Source: Motilimonas cestriensis
GTDB taxonomy: Bacteria > Pseudomonadota > Gammaproteobacteria > Enterobacterales > CBDFNC01
Reading direction: 5' to 3'
NCBI RefSeq assembly: GCF_021295315.1
Contig: NZ_JAIMJA010000004.1
Coordinates: 124,001 to 188,000 of the forward strand
DNA length: 64,000 nt
Shown here: positions 50,239-60,541 of the stretch, piece by piece
Position numbering within the stretch: position 1 is the first letter of the stretch
How the letters are laid out: each line of letters starts with the position of its first letter
The notes under the pieces: generated by a model
The model's database searches: none
What the model was told of the DNA's origin: nothing
Seen by the model: the letters and a program-made list of their open reading frames with translations, nothing else
Position numbers and translations under genes: made by a program

Positions 50239-50248
50239 GGGTTAAGTA

Positions 50249-50638
50249 ATGGCTAAAGCTCCAACTCGCGCTCGTAAGCGCGTCAAAAAGCAGGTTGCTG
50301 ACGGCATGGCTCATATCCATGCATCTTTCAACAACACAATCGTTACCATCACCGATCGTCAAGGTAATGCTCTTTCTTGGGCTACTGCAGGTGGTTCTGG
50401 CTTCCGTGGTTCACGTAAGTCAACTCCATTTGCTGCGCAGGTCGCTTCTGAGCGCGCTGCCGAAGCTGCAAAAGAGTATGGACTGAAAAACGTAGAAGTT
50501 TTCGTTAAGGGTCCTGGTCCGGGTCGTGAGTCTTCAATCCGTGCGTTAAACGCAGCGGGTTTCCGCATCACTAATATTACTGATGTGACTCCGATTCCAC
50601 ACAACGGTTGTCGTCCACCTAAGAAACGTCGTGTATAA
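50249..50638 (+). CDS. rpsK: 30S ribosomal protein S11
   Basis: 129 residues, as in E. coli. [19 protein letters not shown] and [18 protein letters not shown] signatures. It forms the platform with S18. Confidence 0.99.
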   Translation: MAKAPTRARKRVKKQVADGMAHIHASFNNTIVTITDRQGNALSWATAGGSGFRGSRKSTPFAAQVASERAAEAAKEYGLKNVEVFVKGPGPGRESSIRALNAAGFRITNITDVTPIPHNGCRPPKKRRV

Positions 50639-50666
50639 CGTTTTTTAGACCTGTTGGAGAAAGAAA

Positions 50667-51287
50667 ATGGCAAGATATATTGGGCCTAAGCTCAAACTTA
50701 GCCGTCGTGAAGGCACCGACCTATTTTTGAAGTCTGGTGTTCGTGCGATCGACTCTAAGTGTAAGATTGATAATGCACCTGGTGTACATGGTGCACGTAA
50801 ACCTCGTCTATCTGACTACGGTTTACAATTACGTGAAAAGCAAAAAGTTCGTCGTATGTATGGCGTACTAGAAAAGCAATTCCGTAACTACTACAAAGAA
50901 GCTGCACGTTTAAAAGGTGCTACAGGTTCAAACCTGCTACAACTTCTTGAAAGTCGTCTAGATAATGTTGTATACCGTTTCGGTCTTGGTTCTACTCGCG
51001 CAGAATCTCGCCAACTAGTTAGCCATAAAGCTATCCTAGTAAATGGTAAAGTGGTAAACATTCCATCGTACAACGTTAAACCAAACGACGTTATCAGCGT
51101 TCGCGAAAAAGCTAAGAGTCAAGCTCGTATTAAAGCGGCTCTAGAAATCGCTCAACAGCGTGAACTTCCTACTTGGGTAGAAGTTGACACTAACAAGATG
51201 GAAGGCACTTTTAAGCGCTATCCAGAACGTTCTGATTTGTCTGCGGACATTAACGAACAGCTGATCGTCGAACTTTACTCTAAGTAA
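50667..51287 (+). CDS. rpsD: 30S ribosomal protein S4
   Basis: 206 residues, as in E. coli. [20 protein letters not shown] and [20 protein letters not shown] signatures; the S4 RNA-binding fold (about 95-160) is intact. Primary 16S-binding protein and likely repressor of its own operon. Confidence 0.99.
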   Translation: MARYIGPKLKLSRREGTDLFLKSGVRAIDSKCKIDNAPGVHGARKPRLSDYGLQLREKQKVRRMYGVLEKQFRNYYKEAARLKGATGSNLLQLLESRLDNVVYRFGLGSTRAESRQLVSHKAILVNGKVVNIPSYNVKPNDVISVREKAKSQARIKAALEIAQQRELPTWVEVDTNKMEGTFKRYPERSDLSADINEQLIVELYSK

Positions 51288-51311
51288 AGTTAACTGCTAA
51301 GAGAGGACATA

Positions 51312-52298
51312 ATGCAGGGTTCTGTAACTGAATTTCTTAAACCTAGACTAGTTGACATCGAGCAGGTTACCGCTAATCGTGCACGAGTTACACTCGAGCC
51401 TTTAGAGCGTGGTTTCGGCCATACTTTAGGTAACGCTTTACGTCGCATTCTACTTTCATCTATGCCAGGTTGTGCAGTGACTGAAGTTGAAATCGACGGT
51501 GTAATGCATGAATACAGTACTAAGGAAGGCGTTCAAGAAGATGTTCTTGAAATCCTACTTAATCTTAAAGGCCTTGCAGTTAAGCTGGAAGGTAAAGATG
51601 AAGCACTGCTAACGCTTACAAAGTCTGGTGAAGGCCCTGTACTAGCGGGAGACATCACCCATGATGGTGATGTGGAGATAGTTAACCCAGAGCACGTTAT
51701 TTGTACTTTGACTAGCAATGCTGACATTAGCATGCGCATCCGAGTTCAACGTGGTCGCGGTTACGTACCAGCTTCAATTCGTGTCCATTCAGAAGATGAA
51801 GAGCGTCCTATCGGTCGTTTACTTGTCGATGCGGCATACAGCCCTGTTGAGCGTATTGCTTACAGTGTTGAGGCTGCTCGCGTAGAACAACGTACTGATT
51901 TAGACAAACTAGTCATCGACATGGAAACTAATGGCACTTTAGATCCTGAAGAAGCGATTCGTCGCTCTGCTACAATTTTAGCTGAACAGCTAGATGCGTT
52001 TGTAGATCTTCGTGATGTAACTGAGCCAGAAGAGAAAGAAGAGAAGCCTGAGTTCGATCCAATCCTGCTTCGTCCCGTAGATGATCTAGAGCTAACGGTT
52101 CGTTCTGCTAACTGTTTGAAAGCAGAATCGATCCATTACATCGGTGATCTGGTACAGCGTACCGAAGTTGAACTATTGAAAACGCCAAACCTTGGTAAGA
52201 AGTCTCTGACTGAAATTAAGGATGTATTGGCATCACGTGGTTTATCTCTGGGCATGCGCCTTGAAAATTGGCCGCCAGCAAGTATTGCTGACGAATAA
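51312..52298 (+). CDS. rpoA: RNA polymerase alpha subunit
   Basis: 328 residues (E. coli 329). N-terminal assembly domain (1-235; [21 protein letters not shown] region), linker, and C-terminal domain (about 245-328; [19 protein letters not shown]-like helix-hairpin-helix [18 protein letters not shown]) that contacts UP elements and activators. Confidence 0.99.
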   Translation: MQGSVTEFLKPRLVDIEQVTANRARVTLEPLERGFGHTLGNALRRILLSSMPGCAVTEVEIDGVMHEYSTKEGVQEDVLEILLNLKGLAVKLEGKDEALLTLTKSGEGPVLAGDITHDGDVEIVNPEHVICTLTSNADISMRIRVQRGRGYVPASIRVHSEDEERPIGRLLVDAAYSPVERIAYSVEAARVEQRTDLDKLVIDMETNGTLDPEEAIRRSATILAEQLDAFVDLRDVTEPEEKEEKPEFDPILLRPVDDLELTVRSANCLKAESIHYIGDLVQRTEVELLKTPNLGKKSLTEIKDVLASRGLSLGMRLENWPPASIADE

Positions 52299-52340
52299 TC
52301 AGATTTACTGAGTTAACGTATTAGTTAGAAGGATTAGGTT

Positions 52341-52733
52341 ATGCGCCATCGCAAGAGTGGACGTCAACTTAACCGAAACAGCAGTCATCGTCAGGCTATG
52401 TTTCGTAACATGGCAAGCTCGTTGGTAACTCATGAAGTTATCAAAACAACCTTGCCTAAAGCTAAAGAACTTCGTCGTGTAGTTGAACCATTAATTACAC
52501 TAGCTAAACAAGACAGTGTTGCTAACCGTCGTTTAGCATTTGCCCGCACACGTGATAATAGCGTTGTAGGCAAATTATTCAATGAATTGGGTCCACGTTA
52601 CGAGTCTCGCCCAGGTGGCTACACTCGTATCCTAAAATGTGGCTTCCGTGCTGGTGATAATGCTCCTATGGCATACATCGAGCTGGTTGAACGCCCAGTT
52701 GTTGAAGCAGTAGAAGACGCTGCAGAAGAATAA
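52341..52733 (+). CDS. rplQ: 50S ribosomal protein L17
   Basis: 130 residues (E. coli 127). [20 protein letters not shown] and [20 protein letters not shown] signatures. Last gene of the alpha operon; a strong terminator follows. Confidence 0.99.
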   Translation: MRHRKSGRQLNRNSSHRQAMFRNMASSLVTHEVIKTTLPKAKELRRVVEPLITLAKQDSVANRRLAFARTRDNSVVGKLFNELGPRYESRPGGYTRILKCGFRAGDNAPMAYIELVERPVVEAVEDAAEE

Positions 52734-52739
52734 AAAAAT

Positions 52740-52763
52740 GGCCGGGTTTACCCGGCCTTTTTT
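52740..52763. terminator. Bidirectional terminator between rplQ and bacterioferritin genes
   Basis: GGCCGGG/CCCGGCC with TTTA loop, followed by T6 on plus; on the minus strand it is followed by a T-run as well. It lies between convergent rplQ and the bfr pair. Confidence 0.92.
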
Positions 52764-52774
52764 ACCCTATTTAT

Positions 52775-53248
52775 TTAGCTTCCCATCTGTGACTGTACAT
52801 AATTTTGTAGCCCGATACGCTCAATCAGACCTAAATGTTGTTCCAGCCAATAAATATGATCCATTTCAGTGTCATCAAGTAGCTTCGTCAAAATATCTCT
52901 AGTTACATAATCCTGTTCTTTTTCGCAAATGCCGATGATCTCTCGAAGGCTATTCGCTACCGTATACTCTGCAGCAAGATCATTCTTAAGCATTTCCTCA
53001 ACGTTTGAACCAATATGAATCGCCATTCTTGATGCTGTGTCTGGCGTGCCTTCGAGAAATAGGATCCGCTCAATCAGTTTTTGCGCATGCTCTAGCTCTT
53101 CTTCATACTCGTGCGCTAATTTTTCGTGGAGCTTATTGATGCCCCAGTCCTCATACATCTTTGAGTGCGCGAGATACTGATCCATTGAGGTTAGCTCAAG
53201 GGTAAGTTGCTTATTGAGGTGGTCGATAACGACTTGTTTACCTAGCAT
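52775..53248 (-). CDS. bfr: Bacterioferritin, ferroxidase-type subunit
   Basis: 157 residues, a four-helix iron-storage subunit of the 24-mer. The di-iron residues E18, E51, H54, E94, E128 and H131 are all present, but the heme ligand Met52 of E. coli Bfr is Leu52. It is read one base after the stop of the other bfr gene, so they are coupled. The pair resembles two-subunit bacterioferritins, in which one chain oxidises iron and the other binds heme. Confidence 0.95.
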   Translation of the reverse strand: MLGKQVVIDHLNKQLTLELTSMDQYLAHSKMYEDWGINKLHEKLAHEYEEELEHAQKLIERILFLEGTPDTASRMAIHIGSNVEEMLKNDLAAEYTVANSLREIIGICEKEQDYVTRDILTKLLDDTEMDHIYWLEQHLGLIERIGLQNYVQSQMGS

Positions 53249-53249
53249 G

Positions 53250-53720
53250 TTAGCTCTCCATCATAGATTGTTGATAATTTTCGATGCCTGTCGCCTGGAT
53301 TAAAAACTGTTGTGACTCTATCCAGTCGAGGTGCGCTTCTTCATATTCAAGTATGTCCTCTAATAGCTCGCGGCTGATGTAATCTTGCTCATTCTCACAT
53401 AACTCGATTGCAGTACGTAAGGCGGCTATTTGCTCATTTTGAAATGTCATATCGCATACCAGCATCTCTTCGGTATGCTCGCCAATTCTTAGTTTACTGA
53501 GTTGTTGTAAGTTAGGCAGACCTTCTAGAAACAGAATACGTTCGATGAGTTCATCAGCTTGCTTCATGTCTTTAATCGACTTTTTATAGTCTTTTTCATC
53601 GAGCTCAGCTAGACCCCAATTTTTAAACATCCGGGCATGCAGGAAATACTGGTTGATGGAAGTTAGTTCTAAGGTGAGGATTTTATTCAGTTCTGGCAGG
53701 ACTTTACTATTGCCTTTCAT
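53250..53720 (-). CDS. bfr: Bacterioferritin, heme-binding subunit with degenerate ferroxidase site
   Basis: 156 residues. I take ATG 53720 (MKGNSKVLPELNK), with GGAGAG upstream, not the open frame up to 53768. The heme ligand Met52 is kept, but ferroxidase positions are altered: E51 to Asp, H54 to Gln, E94 to Gln; E18, E127 and H130 remain. It is most like E. coli Bfr in the first 35 residues (INQYFLHARMFKNWGL). It probably mixes with the ferroxidase-type chain. An FNR-like box lies upstream. Confidence 0.95.
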   Translation of the reverse strand: MKGNSKVLPELNKILTLELTSINQYFLHARMFKNWGLAELDEKDYKKSIKDMKQADELIERILFLEGLPNLQQLSKLRIGEHTEEMLVCDMTFQNEQIAALRTAIELCENEQDYISRELLEDILEYEEAHLDWIESQQFLIQATGIENYQQSMMES

Positions 53721-53739
53721 TTTTCTCTCCAAGTCTAAA

Positions 53740-53753
53740 TTGATCTGTGTCAA
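53740..53753. promoter_or_regulatory. FNR/CRP-like box upstream of the bfr pair
   Basis: TTGAT-CTGT-GTCAA matches the FNR consensus TTGAT-N4-ATCAA at 9 of 10 positions and lies inside the longer AAATTGA/TCAATTT repeat. It is only 20 bases upstream of the start, so it would act as a repressor site. Low certainty. Confidence 0.35.
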
Positions 53754-53887
53754 TTTATCTTGGTACAAATAAATAATTCTGCAAGTCTATTTCGATATAT
53801 AGAAAATATTTAATATATCTAATAAATTCAATGAGGTAGTACTGATATTGAGAGGTGTTTTTATTTGTTTTTAGAAGCGGGAAGAAA

Positions 53888-53912
53888 AGCCATGTAGAGG
53901 CGCTACATGGCT
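53888..53912 (-). terminator. Terminator of dapD
   Basis: A perfect 10-bp stem AGCCATGTAG/CTACATGGCT with a 5-base loop, followed on the minus strand by TTTTCTTCC, 8 bases after the dapD stop. Confidence 0.85.
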
Positions 53913-53919
53913 AATTTTG

Positions 53920-54951
53920 TTAGTTGTTGCTATGTAGTTCAGAATTAAGCTCAACTGCAGACTTATTAGTCAAACATTCGATTTTGCCGGTTACTGAGTT
54001 GCGGCGGAATAATAAATCGCTTTTACCAGATAGTTCACGCGCTTTTACTACTTCAACCTCATTTCCACTTGCATCGAGCATTGTTACCTTGGTTCCTGCA
54101 GTGACGTATAAACCTGACTCTAGTGTGCAGCGATCGCCCAGTGGGAAGCCCAGTCCAGCATTGGCGCCTAGTAGGCTGTTTTCACCAATAGAGACAACAA
54201 CGCTACCGCCACCACTTAGTGTGCCCATGATAGACGCGCCGCCGCCAACGTCACTGCCATTCCCAACCATTACGCCAGCAGAGATACGACCTTCTACCAT
54301 GCTAACAGCCTCTGTACCGGCATTGAAGTTAACAAAGCCTTCATGCATAACCGTAGTACCTTCACCTATGTGTGCACCTAAACGCACCCGTGCTGTATGT
54401 GCAATGCGCACGCCACTAGGTACCACGTAATCGGTCATTTTCGGAAATTTGTCTACACAGTTTACGGTTAGTGTGCGTCCTGAGAGGCGTGCTTCAATTT
54501 GGCGATCTGCTAACTCAGGCAGATCTATCGGGCCTTCGTTAGTCCATGCGATGTTATGTAGTAGGCCAAAAATGCCATCCAGTACCAAGCCATGTGGTTT
54601 AACTAAGCGATGTGACAATAGTTGTAACTTTAAGAAACCTTCCGCGACGCTTGCTGGTTTCTCATCGGTTGCTAAAATAACTAACACCAAAGGCTGTGCT
54701 GAGCTCGCTGCCTGTTGTGCAAACTTAGCATTCTTCTCGTCGCCAGCTTGGTTAAATGCGCCTGCTAACACCTTACTTTGCTCTGAGTTTATCTCAAAAA
54801 CTTCGTTGCCGCCTTGATATTCAACCACTGGTGTTAACGCTGCAACAAGATCTGCACTTGGGCTTAGAACCGGGTTAGGGAAGAAAGCTTCGATAATTTT
54901 TCCGCTGCTATTTTTTGTTGCGCTACCGAACGCTAATGAAAAACTCGCCAT
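53920..54951 (-). CDS. dapD: Tetrahydrodipicolinate N-succinyltransferase, Pseudomonas/actinobacterial type
   Basis: 343 residues, the long DapD type of Pseudomonas (344), not the 274-residue E. coli type. It transfers succinyl from succinyl-CoA to tetrahydrodipicolinate in lysine/DAP synthesis. The left-handed beta-helix (about residues 175-290) shows hexapeptide repeats (VRIAHTARVRLGAHIGEGT), with SAGVMVGNGSDVGGGASIMG and the active-site MHEGFVNFNAG. ATG 54951 is chosen (GGAGAAG upstream), dropping 12 extra residues. Confidence 0.95.
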   Translation of the reverse strand: MASFSLAFGSATKNSSGKIIEAFFPNPVLSPSADLVAALTPVVEYQGGNEVFEINSEQSKVLAGAFNQAGDEKNAKFAQQAASSAQPLVLVILATDEKPASVAEGFLKLQLLSHRLVKPHGLVLDGIFGLLHNIAWTNEGPIDLPELADRQIEARLSGRTLTVNCVDKFPKMTDYVVPSGVRIAHTARVRLGAHIGEGTTVMHEGFVNFNAGTEAVSMVEGRISAGVMVGNGSDVGGGASIMGTLSGGGSVVVSIGENSLLGANAGLGFPLGDRCTLESGLYVTAGTKVTMLDASGNEVEVVKARELSGKSDLLFRRNSVTGKIECLTNKSAVELNSELHSNN

Positions 54952-55108
54952 GTTAAGTACTTCTCCAAAGAAAATGATGAATTGCAAAAATTGGACTGCA
55001 AAACGAAGGGTTAATTTTTATAGTAGGGGTACATAATAATGATCTGGTTAACACAATTGAAGTGTTTAGCTGAATTAATCGGCATTATCTTGACGGACTA
55101 AGATAGAG

Positions 55109-55738
55109 CTACATGTTTTGACGATAAGTCTCGTAATACTGCATCACTTTTTTGACATAATTCTGCGTTTCTTTATAAGGTGGAATTTGATTATTGTATT
55201 TTTTTACTGCCCCGGGACCGGCATTGTATGCAGCTAGTGCCAATTTCTTATTATTATATTGGTTTAGTAAGCGTCTAAGGTATTTTGCGCCGCCTTCCAT
55301 ATTCTGCACCACGTCGTAGCTATTGGTGACGCCAAGCATTTTCGCGGTGCCAGGCATCAGTTGCATCATACCAACCGCACCCGCGCGTGAAACGGCTTGT
55401 GGATTATAGCCCGATTCAGCACTGATAACCGCATGGAGCAATGCCGGCTCTAATTGGTGGCGCGAGGCTACATCAACAATAGTCGGGTGATAATGCTGGC
55501 GCAGCTTCTTGTTCACTTTGTAAATTTTAACTCGTTTCGCGGGCTTATCGACCCAATTACCAAAGCTTGCTGGGGTGGTTTTTTTCGGCGTACGCATCAA
55601 TAAGGTATAGTTTTTATTTAACTTCTTCTGCGCAAAATGCGTAGTGCCATTGCTGTCCACCCACATATAAACATCCGCGTTGGCAGTGGGGATAAATAGG
55701 CTAAACCATAATGTAAACGTCAGAAATATTCTATACAC
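55109..55738 (-). CDS. Secreted SLT-type lytic transglycosylase with DUF4124 domain
   Basis: 209 residues. The start is GTG 55738 (GAGGAATC upstream), giving a signal peptide MYRIFLTFTLWFSLFIPTANA. Residues 22-45 resemble the DUF4124 motif (VYMWVDSNGTTHFAQK). The SLT domain (about 85-205) has catalytic E108 in HAVISAESGYNPQAVS, GAVGMMQLMPGTA, and AYNAGPGAVKKY. It cleaves peptidoglycan glycan strands; the periplasmic or outer-membrane place is inferred. An Slt/MltC-family member rather than the 70-kDa Slt70. Confidence 0.93.
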   Translation of the reverse strand: MYRIFLTFTLWFSLFIPTANADVYMWVDSNGTTHFAQKKLNKNYTLLMRTPKKTTPASFGNWVDKPAKRVKIYKVNKKLRQHYHPTIVDVASRHQLEPALLHAVISAESGYNPQAVSRAGAVGMMQLMPGTAKMLGVTNSYDVVQNMEGGAKYLRRLLNQYNNKKLALAAYNAGPGAVKKYNNQIPPYKETQNYVKKVMQYYETYRQNM

Positions 55739-55821
55739 ATTGATTCCTCGTAAGCAAAAACCAGCCCAAATACCCATTGCTAGAATTGAAGCAAATTTTA
55801 CGCCGATATGACAATTACTTC

Positions 55822-57573
55822 TCAGTTTATTACAGGTTCAGCCTTACTCACGGTGCCCAGCATCTCTACAACTTCAGAGGGGGCTTTTTCTACGTCTCGC
55901 ATCACCTCTGCTAAGTCCGTTTTAAGTAGTTCATTGTTGGGGTATAAAAACCGAGCGTACTCGATGACTGCTTGTGATTTTTGCTCTTGGTTAAGTAAGC
56001 GGTATGCATAAGCCAGATTATAGTAAATATTGGCCCTTGGAGTGTGTTTAACAAATTCACTGGCCCAAGTAACGTAAGCCTCTAGCTCTTCAGGCTTGTT
56101 TAATTTCTCTCCAACCAGCATGCGTAATGTGAAGATATTGAACTCAAGCCGAGTGGTTAATGCTAAGGGGTTAACGACCTGCATCAAAAGATCAATATCG
56201 GTTCTACCTGAGCGCTCAAATTTAGTCACCAGATAGTTCGTTTGCACAGCAGTTATCATAAAGGCACAAGTAAGCAATGGGATCAGAATCGCGTTACACT
56301 TTACTAATAGATAAGGGCGAAAAATGATTTCCTTTTGCAGCCGCCCTTTGTGGCTAATATAGGCGACTAATACGATGAAAATAAACCAAGTTGCAGCGGC
56401 GTGATAAAAAGGATACTCAGTTTGACTGTGGAGGGTGAGCGGAAAAACAAGGGCCAAAAATGCCAGCGCTTTACGCCACTGAAAGCGACTAAGTAGATAT
56501 ATGAAGGTTATAGCTAAGATGAGTAGGCCCAGTAACGGTACAATGCCACCTTCAACGCCCCAATACATCAGTTCATTATGGGGATGCGTTAGATTTTCTA
56601 GAACAAATGGTACTCCCTCCGCTTGAATCCGCTCTGCACGATTAGTCAGAAAGCTGTTTTCGAAATTACCGTAGCCCCAACCAGTAAGGGGTTTTTCTAG
56701 CATCATGTGCCAGCTTTGTTCGTATTGCAGCGCTCTTGCGCCAGCTTTGGCTAGCTCTTCTTTATTGCGAGATACGCTACCATCACTGATTATAAAGTGC
56801 GTTGACAGGCCGAGGGCGATTGCAATGATGACCCAAGAAAAACGTTTTTTAGATTGTTGAAGCAACCAAGGGGCGATTAAAACAAGCCCGATTACAGCGC
56901 CTAAATAGCCGGTTCTGGAAGCGCTGATATAGATCACCCAAGCCGATAAAAAACACTGCGCGAGTAAAAATGCCGTTAGCGCAGGTCGACCTTTTGGGGG
57001 CAATTTCTGAACAAGATAACAGGAAAGTAATAAACTCGTTGCGGTAAAGCTTGCTAAAACATTGGGTTGCTGAAATATGCCGTAAGGGCGGCCATAGTTG
57101 ACATCAAAGCCGAGTATATTCCCCGGTTTGAGCAAGTACATTTGAGTCAGGCTATAGATATTTTGAATAAAGCCAGCGCAAACAATCAAAAATAATAACA
57201 ACAACCAATTTTGTTTGCTTAGATTGAGTTGCTGCATGGCGAATAAGAGTAATATCCCACCGATAAAGCCAAACAGTCGGCCATAACTGGCATCAGCAAA
57301 AAAACCATTGGGGTAAAATACCGGTATCACGAGCAATGCAAACGCAATAAAACCTGCCATGGACATCAAATCATACCGTATGGTTTGTGCGATGCTGATT
57401 TGCCACAGCCCTAGCCCTATCAAAATAGATATAAAACACCATGCCACGGGGTTCATTGGTAGATCTAAACCCGCTCCGCCTTGGTTATGCTGAAAGTAAT
57501 GCATGCCTATCAAGCAAAATAGGGCAAATACCACGGTAAAGGTGATATTTAGGCGTGAGCGAGACTGATCCAT
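55822..57573 (-). CDS. PglL-type O-oligosaccharyltransferase / Wzy_C family membrane protein
   Basis: 583 residues with about eleven membrane segments in the first 420. Motifs of the PglL/Wzy_C_2 group are visible: GRPYGIFQQPNVLASF, SASRTGYLGAVIG, and LTHPHNELMYWGVEGGIVPL with conserved His. A periplasm-facing C-terminal region with tetratricopeptide-like helices (about 450-560) follows. It probably moves lipid-linked glycan to protein (pilin-like) or ligates polysaccharide; which cannot be read. It lies 17 bases downstream of uvrA and may be expressed with it. Confidence 0.85.
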   Translation of the reverse strand: MDQSRSRLNITFTVVFALFCLIGMHYFQHNQGGAGLDLPMNPVAWCFISILIGLGLWQISIAQTIRYDLMSMAGFIAFALLVIPVFYPNGFFADASYGRLFGFIGGILLLFAMQQLNLSKQNWLLLLFLIVCAGFIQNIYSLTQMYLLKPGNILGFDVNYGRPYGIFQQPNVLASFTATSLLLSCYLVQKLPPKGRPALTAFLLAQCFLSAWVIYISASRTGYLGAVIGLVLIAPWLLQQSKKRFSWVIIAIALGLSTHFIISDGSVSRNKEELAKAGARALQYEQSWHMMLEKPLTGWGYGNFENSFLTNRAERIQAEGVPFVLENLTHPHNELMYWGVEGGIVPLLGLLILAITFIYLLSRFQWRKALAFLALVFPLTLHSQTEYPFYHAAATWFIFIVLVAYISHKGRLQKEIIFRPYLLVKCNAILIPLLTCAFMITAVQTNYLVTKFERSGRTDIDLLMQVVNPLALTTRLEFNIFTLRMLVGEKLNKPEELEAYVTWASEFVKHTPRANIYYNLAYAYRLLNQEQKSQAVIEYARFLYPNNELLKTDLAEVMRDVEKAPSEVVEMLGTVSKAEPVIN

Positions 57574-57589
57574 GAGGGCTTGGTATTCC

Positions 57590-60415
57590 TTATTTCTTTA
57601 GTAGTGGCGCTAAAAATGTCGCTGTGTGACTACGTGTTTCTTGGCAGATATCTTCTGGCCTGCCGCAGACTAATATTTCGCCGCCGCCACTGCCACCTTC
57701 CGGGCCTAAATCTACGATCCAGTCGGCAGTTTTTATGACATCGAGGTTGTGTTCGATAATAACAATTGTATTGCCTTGATCTCTAAGTTTATTCAAAACT
57801 TCGAGCAAGTGCTTTATATCATGAAAATGTAAACCCGTGGTAGGCTCATCGAGAATATACAAGGTTTTGCCAGTACTGCGTTTGGATAACTCTTTAGCCA
57901 GCTTCACTCGTTGCGCTTCGCCACCTGATAGCGTGGTAGCAGCTTGGCCAAGGCAAATATAGCTAAGCCCCACATCAAGTAATGTTTGTAGCTTACGATT
58001 CATTGCAGGCACTGCTGTGAAGAACTCCAGAGCATCTTCCACCGTCATGTTAAGCACTTCGTTAATGTTTTTGCCTTTGTACTTCACTTCTAAGGTCTCG
58101 CGGTTGTAGCGTTTACCGGCACAAACATCACAAGGCACGTAAACGTCAGGTAAGAAGTGCATCTCCACTTTTATCACGCCATCGCCCTGACAAGCTTCAC
58201 AGCGACCACCTTTAACGTTAAAACTAAACCGTCCCGGTTTATAGCCGCGGCTGCGCGCTTCTTGGGTACCAGCAAATAAATCCCGAATGCCAGTGAAAAT
58301 ACCGGTGTAAGTAGCAGGATTAGAACGCGGTGTACGGCCGATCGGGCTTTGATCTATATCGACCACTTTATCAAGGTGTTGCAAGCCTGAAATACTTTTA
58401 TAAGGCGCTGGGGTGTTTAAGCTCGCATTGTTAAGTTCTTTTTGTGCAATGCGGTAGAAGGTGTCGTTGATTAACGTTGATTTACCTGAGCCGGATACGC
58501 CAGTGACACAGGTCATTACACCCACAGGTATTTCTAGATTGACATCTTTCAGGTTATTGCCACTTGCTCCCTTTAGCTTGACCCACTTTTTGGTTAATGC
58601 AGTGCGTTTATCGGGGATCGCAATAGACTTGCGGCCACTTAAATAGTCAGCGGTGAGTGACCCCTCACTGTTAAGAATATCTTCATAACTGCCTTGGGCA
58701 ATGACATTACCGCCATGGACACCCGCGCCCGGGCCGATATCAATGATGTAATCAGCAGTGCGAATGGCATCTTCATCATGCTCTACCACAATCACGGTAT
58801 TACCCAGATCTCGTAGATGATTAAGCGTGCCCAGTAAGCGCTCATTATCGCGCTGATGTAAGCCAATAGAAGGTTCATCGAGGACATACATCACGCCAAC
58901 TAATCCTGCACCAATTTGACTGGCTAAACGGATCCGCTGTGCCTCTCCGCCCGATAAGGTGTCGGCGCTGCGCTCTAAGCTGAGATAATTTAAGCCAACA
59001 TTGACTAAGAAACTTAGCCGCTCGACGATTTCTTTTAAAATTTTCTCGGCAATTTGAGCTTTCTGCCCTGTTAGGGTAAGGCTAGTAAAAAAATCAGTGG
59101 CCTCACCGATGGACATATTGGCCACCTGTGGCAAGTTTGTGTCATTGACAAAAACGTGACGCGCTTCTTCACGTAAACGGCTGCCGTGACAGCTAGGGCA
59201 GGGCTGGCTGTTGAGGTATTTGGCGAGCTCTTCGCGTACCGCATTGGATTCGGTATCTTTGTAACGGCGTTGCATGTTTGGAATGATGCCTTCAAACGGA
59301 TGTTTCCTAACCACAACATCGCCGCGGTCGTTCATGTATTTGAATTCAATTTCGCTGCGGCCACTGCCATGCAGCACCGCTTGTTGCGCCTCTTGATCAA
59401 GATCTTGAAAAGGAGTGTTGATATCAAAGCCATAGTGATCAGCGAGTGAAGTAAGCATCTGGAAGTAGTAAAAATTCTTTTTGTCCCAGCCTTTTACAGC
59501 GCCATTGGTTAAACTTTTCTTCGGCTCAGTAAGTACTCGCTCACTATCAAAGAATTGTTTTACACCTAAGCCGTCGCAAGAGCTACAAGCGCCGGCGGGG
59601 TTGTTGAAAGAAAAGATCCGTGGCTCAAGCTCTTGCATACTGTAACCACATTGCGGGCAAGCAAAGTTAGCCGAAAAAATAATTTCTTCGTGCTCGGCTT
59701 TATCCATCCAACCAATGACAGCTGTGCCACCTGATAAACCTAAAGTGGTTTCAAATGACTCCGCTAGACGCAACTGCATGTCATCACGCACTTTGAAGCG
59801 ATCGACAACGACTTCTATGGTGTGTTTTTTATGTAAGTCTAGGGGCGGAGGATCCGACAAATCACATACTTCGCCATCAATCCGAGCGCGAATAAAACCT
59901 TGCGCCGCTAAACCTTGCAGGGTTTTTACATGCTCGCCTTTACGCTCTTTTACCACCGGCGCCAACAACATCAGCTTACTGCCTACTGGCAATTCAAGTA
60001 CCTTGTCGACCATTTGGCTAATAGTTTGTGCGTTTAACGTAATATCATGAGTTGGGCAGCGCGGCTCGCCGACTCGAGCATAGAGCAAGCGCAGGTAGTC
60101 ATAAATTTCGGTAATGGTACCGACTGTTGAGCGTGGGTTGTGTGACGTTGATTTTTGTTCAATAGAGATGGCGGGGGAGAGACCTTCAATATGGTCTACA
60201 TCGGGTTTTTCCATTAATGATAGAAACTGACGCGCATAGGCCGAGAGCGACTCAACGTATCGACGTTGACCTTCTGCGTACAAGGTATCAAAGGCGAGAG
60301 AAGATTTACCTGAGCCAGATAGCCCAGTGATCACCACTAACTTATCGCGGGGAATAGTTAAATTAATGTTTTTAAGGTTATGAGTACGCGCGCCTCTGAC
60401 TTCAATGTTATCCAT
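57590..60415 (-). CDS. uvrA: UvrABC excinuclease subunit A
   Basis: 941 residues (E. coli 940). Two ATPase modules: Walker A GLSGSGKS at 31-38 and GVSGSGKS near 640; ABC signatures [12 protein letters not shown] and [12 protein letters not shown]; zinc cysteines CPQCGYS...CSSCDG and CEACQGDG...CDVCAGK. It finds DNA damage with UvrB in nucleotide-excision repair. A perfect-core SOS box lies 51 bases upstream, so LexA control is expected. Confidence 0.98.
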   Translation of the reverse strand: MDNIEVRGARTHNLKNINLTIPRDKLVVITGLSGSGKSSLAFDTLYAEGQRRYVESLSAYARQFLSLMEKPDVDHIEGLSPAISIEQKSTSHNPRSTVGTITEIYDYLRLLYARVGEPRCPTHDITLNAQTISQMVDKVLELPVGSKLMLLAPVVKERKGEHVKTLQGLAAQGFIRARIDGEVCDLSDPPPLDLHKKHTIEVVVDRFKVRDDMQLRLAESFETTLGLSGGTAVIGWMDKAEHEEIIFSANFACPQCGYSMQELEPRIFSFNNPAGACSSCDGLGVKQFFDSERVLTEPKKSLTNGAVKGWDKKNFYYFQMLTSLADHYGFDINTPFQDLDQEAQQAVLHGSGRSEIEFKYMNDRGDVVVRKHPFEGIIPNMQRRYKDTESNAVREELAKYLNSQPCPSCHGSRLREEARHVFVNDTNLPQVANMSIGEATDFFTSLTLTGQKAQIAEKILKEIVERLSFLVNVGLNYLSLERSADTLSGGEAQRIRLASQIGAGLVGVMYVLDEPSIGLHQRDNERLLGTLNHLRDLGNTVIVVEHDEDAIRTADYIIDIGPGAGVHGGNVIAQGSYEDILNSEGSLTADYLSGRKSIAIPDKRTALTKKWVKLKGASGNNLKDVNLEIPVGVMTCVTGVSGSGKSTLINDTFYRIAQKELNNASLNTPAPYKSISGLQHLDKVVDIDQSPIGRTPRSNPATYTGIFTGIRDLFAGTQEARSRGYKPGRFSFNVKGGRCEACQGDGVIKVEMHFLPDVYVPCDVCAGKRYNRETLEVKYKGKNINEVLNMTVEDALEFFTAVPAMNRKLQTLLDVGLSYICLGQAATTLSGGEAQRVKLAKELSKRSTGKTLYILDEPTTGLHFHDIKHLLEVLNKLRDQGNTIVIIEHNLDVIKTADWIVDLGPEGGSGGGEILVCGRPEDICQETRSHTATFLAPLLKK

Positions 60416-60465
60416 GTTGCCACTCTGTAAACAAAATCAAAGTGGTGAGTATCGCACAGTATTAA

Positions 60466-60481
60466 CTGTATGAATAGACAG
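60466..60481. promoter_or_regulatory. LexA (SOS) box of uvrA
   Basis: CTGT-ATGAATAG-ACAG matches the CTGT-N8-ACAG core, flanked by AA and TT, 51-66 bases upstream of the uvrA ATG. Confidence 0.9.
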
Positions 60482-60491
60482 TTAGAATAAG

Positions 60492-60517
60492 AAAAGCCAG
60501 CATCCTTGCTGGCTTTT
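60492..60517 (-). terminator. Terminator of the VpsT-like gene
   Basis: AAAAGCCAGC/GCTGGCTTTT, a 10-bp stem with a 6-base loop, followed by TTTTCTT on the minus strand, 25 bases after the stop. Confidence 0.88.
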
Positions 60518-60541
60518 ATATTGGCTAAAAAGCGGTGTAGC

